Made by a program: the position numbers and the translations under genes. DNA of 42,141 nucleotides, from positions 1 to 42,141 of the forward strand of contig JABFXX010000106.1 of NCBI GenBank assembly GCA_013368795.1, read 5' to 3'. The notes under the pieces are model-generated. The model saw nothing but the letters and a program-made list of their open reading frames with translations. It was not told where the DNA came from and did not search any database. Below are positions 40,041 through 42,141 of this stretch, piece by piece. Origin of the DNA: Kofleriaceae bacterium. Its GTDB lineage: Bacteria; Myxococcota_A; Polyangia; Haliangiales; Haliangiaceae. Each line of letters begins with the position of its first letter. Positions within the stretch are counted from its first letter, which is position 1.

Positions 40041-40243
40041 CAATCCAGGACAGATGACGACGGTTTCGGAAAACGCCAGCGCTTGCGAGCACGAACACGT
40101 GCAGCGCGAGCTCTGTCTCGATGCCGCTACGCCTGCCCGCAACCAGCGACGTCGCTTGGTTCCGGCGAATGCAGGCTCTGCGAATCGACCAGCGGCCCGA
40201 CTGGAAGACCTCGGGACGGATCAATTCTTCAAGGTTTCTAGTG
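40041..40243 (+). promoter_or_regulatory. Long 5' leader of the helicase gene
   Basis: About 203 nt separate the predicted start from the ATG at 40244. One frame is open from ATG 40030 through the leader into the helicase gene, but the sequence does not look like a known protein. Long structured leaders are known on cold-induced RNA helicase genes such as csdA/deaD, which suggests translational or degradative control. AAGG lies 9 nt before the ATG. Confidence 0.4.

Positions 40244-42141
<1,898 letters not shown>

Overview
The window is GC-rich, gene-dense bacterial chromosome with strong G/C preference at third codon positions. Several marks point to the Myxococcota (a Haliangium/Kofleriaceae-like lineage is my guess). 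These are two tandem 'Myxococcus cysteine-rich' repeats at the end of one lipoprotein, many lipoproteins of unknown role, two eukaryote-type Ser/Thr kinases, a sigma-54 activator with FHA-like and GAF domains, and an IF3 with a long C-terminal tail like Myxococcus Dsg. I see no insertion sequence, integrase, CRISPR array or prophage.

Layout. 1-3989 (minus): a lipoprotein with a toroid fold and one CxxCH haem motif, a second lipoprotein, a hypothetical protein, and an acyl-CoA dehydrogenase cut by the left edge. 4039-6550: a DD-carboxypeptidase, two small unknown genes and an isochorismatase-type hydrolase. 6643-9002: an apparent operon of a 51-residue ribbon-helix-helix regulator, a VOC protein, an LCM-type methyltransferase and an AraC-type regulator, preceded by a perfect 22-bp palindrome. 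9049-16859: a Tat-exported PhoD phosphatase, a receiver-like protein, a second LCM-type methyltransferase, several secreted or lipoprotein genes and a GST. 17016-19490: a secreted zinc-protease-like lipoprotein with foreign-looking codon use, followed by tRNA-Arg(CCU). 19837-21424: a small membrane protein and a non-RD Ser/Thr kinase with a C-terminal PAS-like domain.

21421-30792 (all minus) is the translation block: tRNA-Val(GAC), thrS, infC, rpmI, rplT, pheS, pheT, ihfA, tRNA-Pro(GGG), surE and two small lipoproteins. It keeps the classical infC-rpmI-rplT-pheS-pheT-ihfA order. It holds several hairpins, including an intrinsic terminator just before pheS and another just before surE.

30830-42141: a GAF-PAS histidine kinase with an overlapping single-domain response regulator (minus); a plus-strand operon of a membrane Ser/Thr kinase, a TPR membrane protein and an FHA-like/GAF/AAA+ sigma-54 activator; a lipoprotein; a lipoprotein gene split by two in-frame TAG codons; and a DECD-box RNA helicase with a canonical promoter, a leader of about 200 nt and an Arg/Gly/Glu-rich tail that runs off the right edge.

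The signals I think most worth testing are the palindrome operon, the double amber in the 38.2-40.0 kb gene, the pheS and surE terminators, the helicase leader, the FHA-like domain lacking its usual phosphopeptide-binding residues, and the recurrence of a -10-like hexamer 5-12 nt before start codons that lack a Shine-Dalgarno sequence, which suggests leaderless transcripts.
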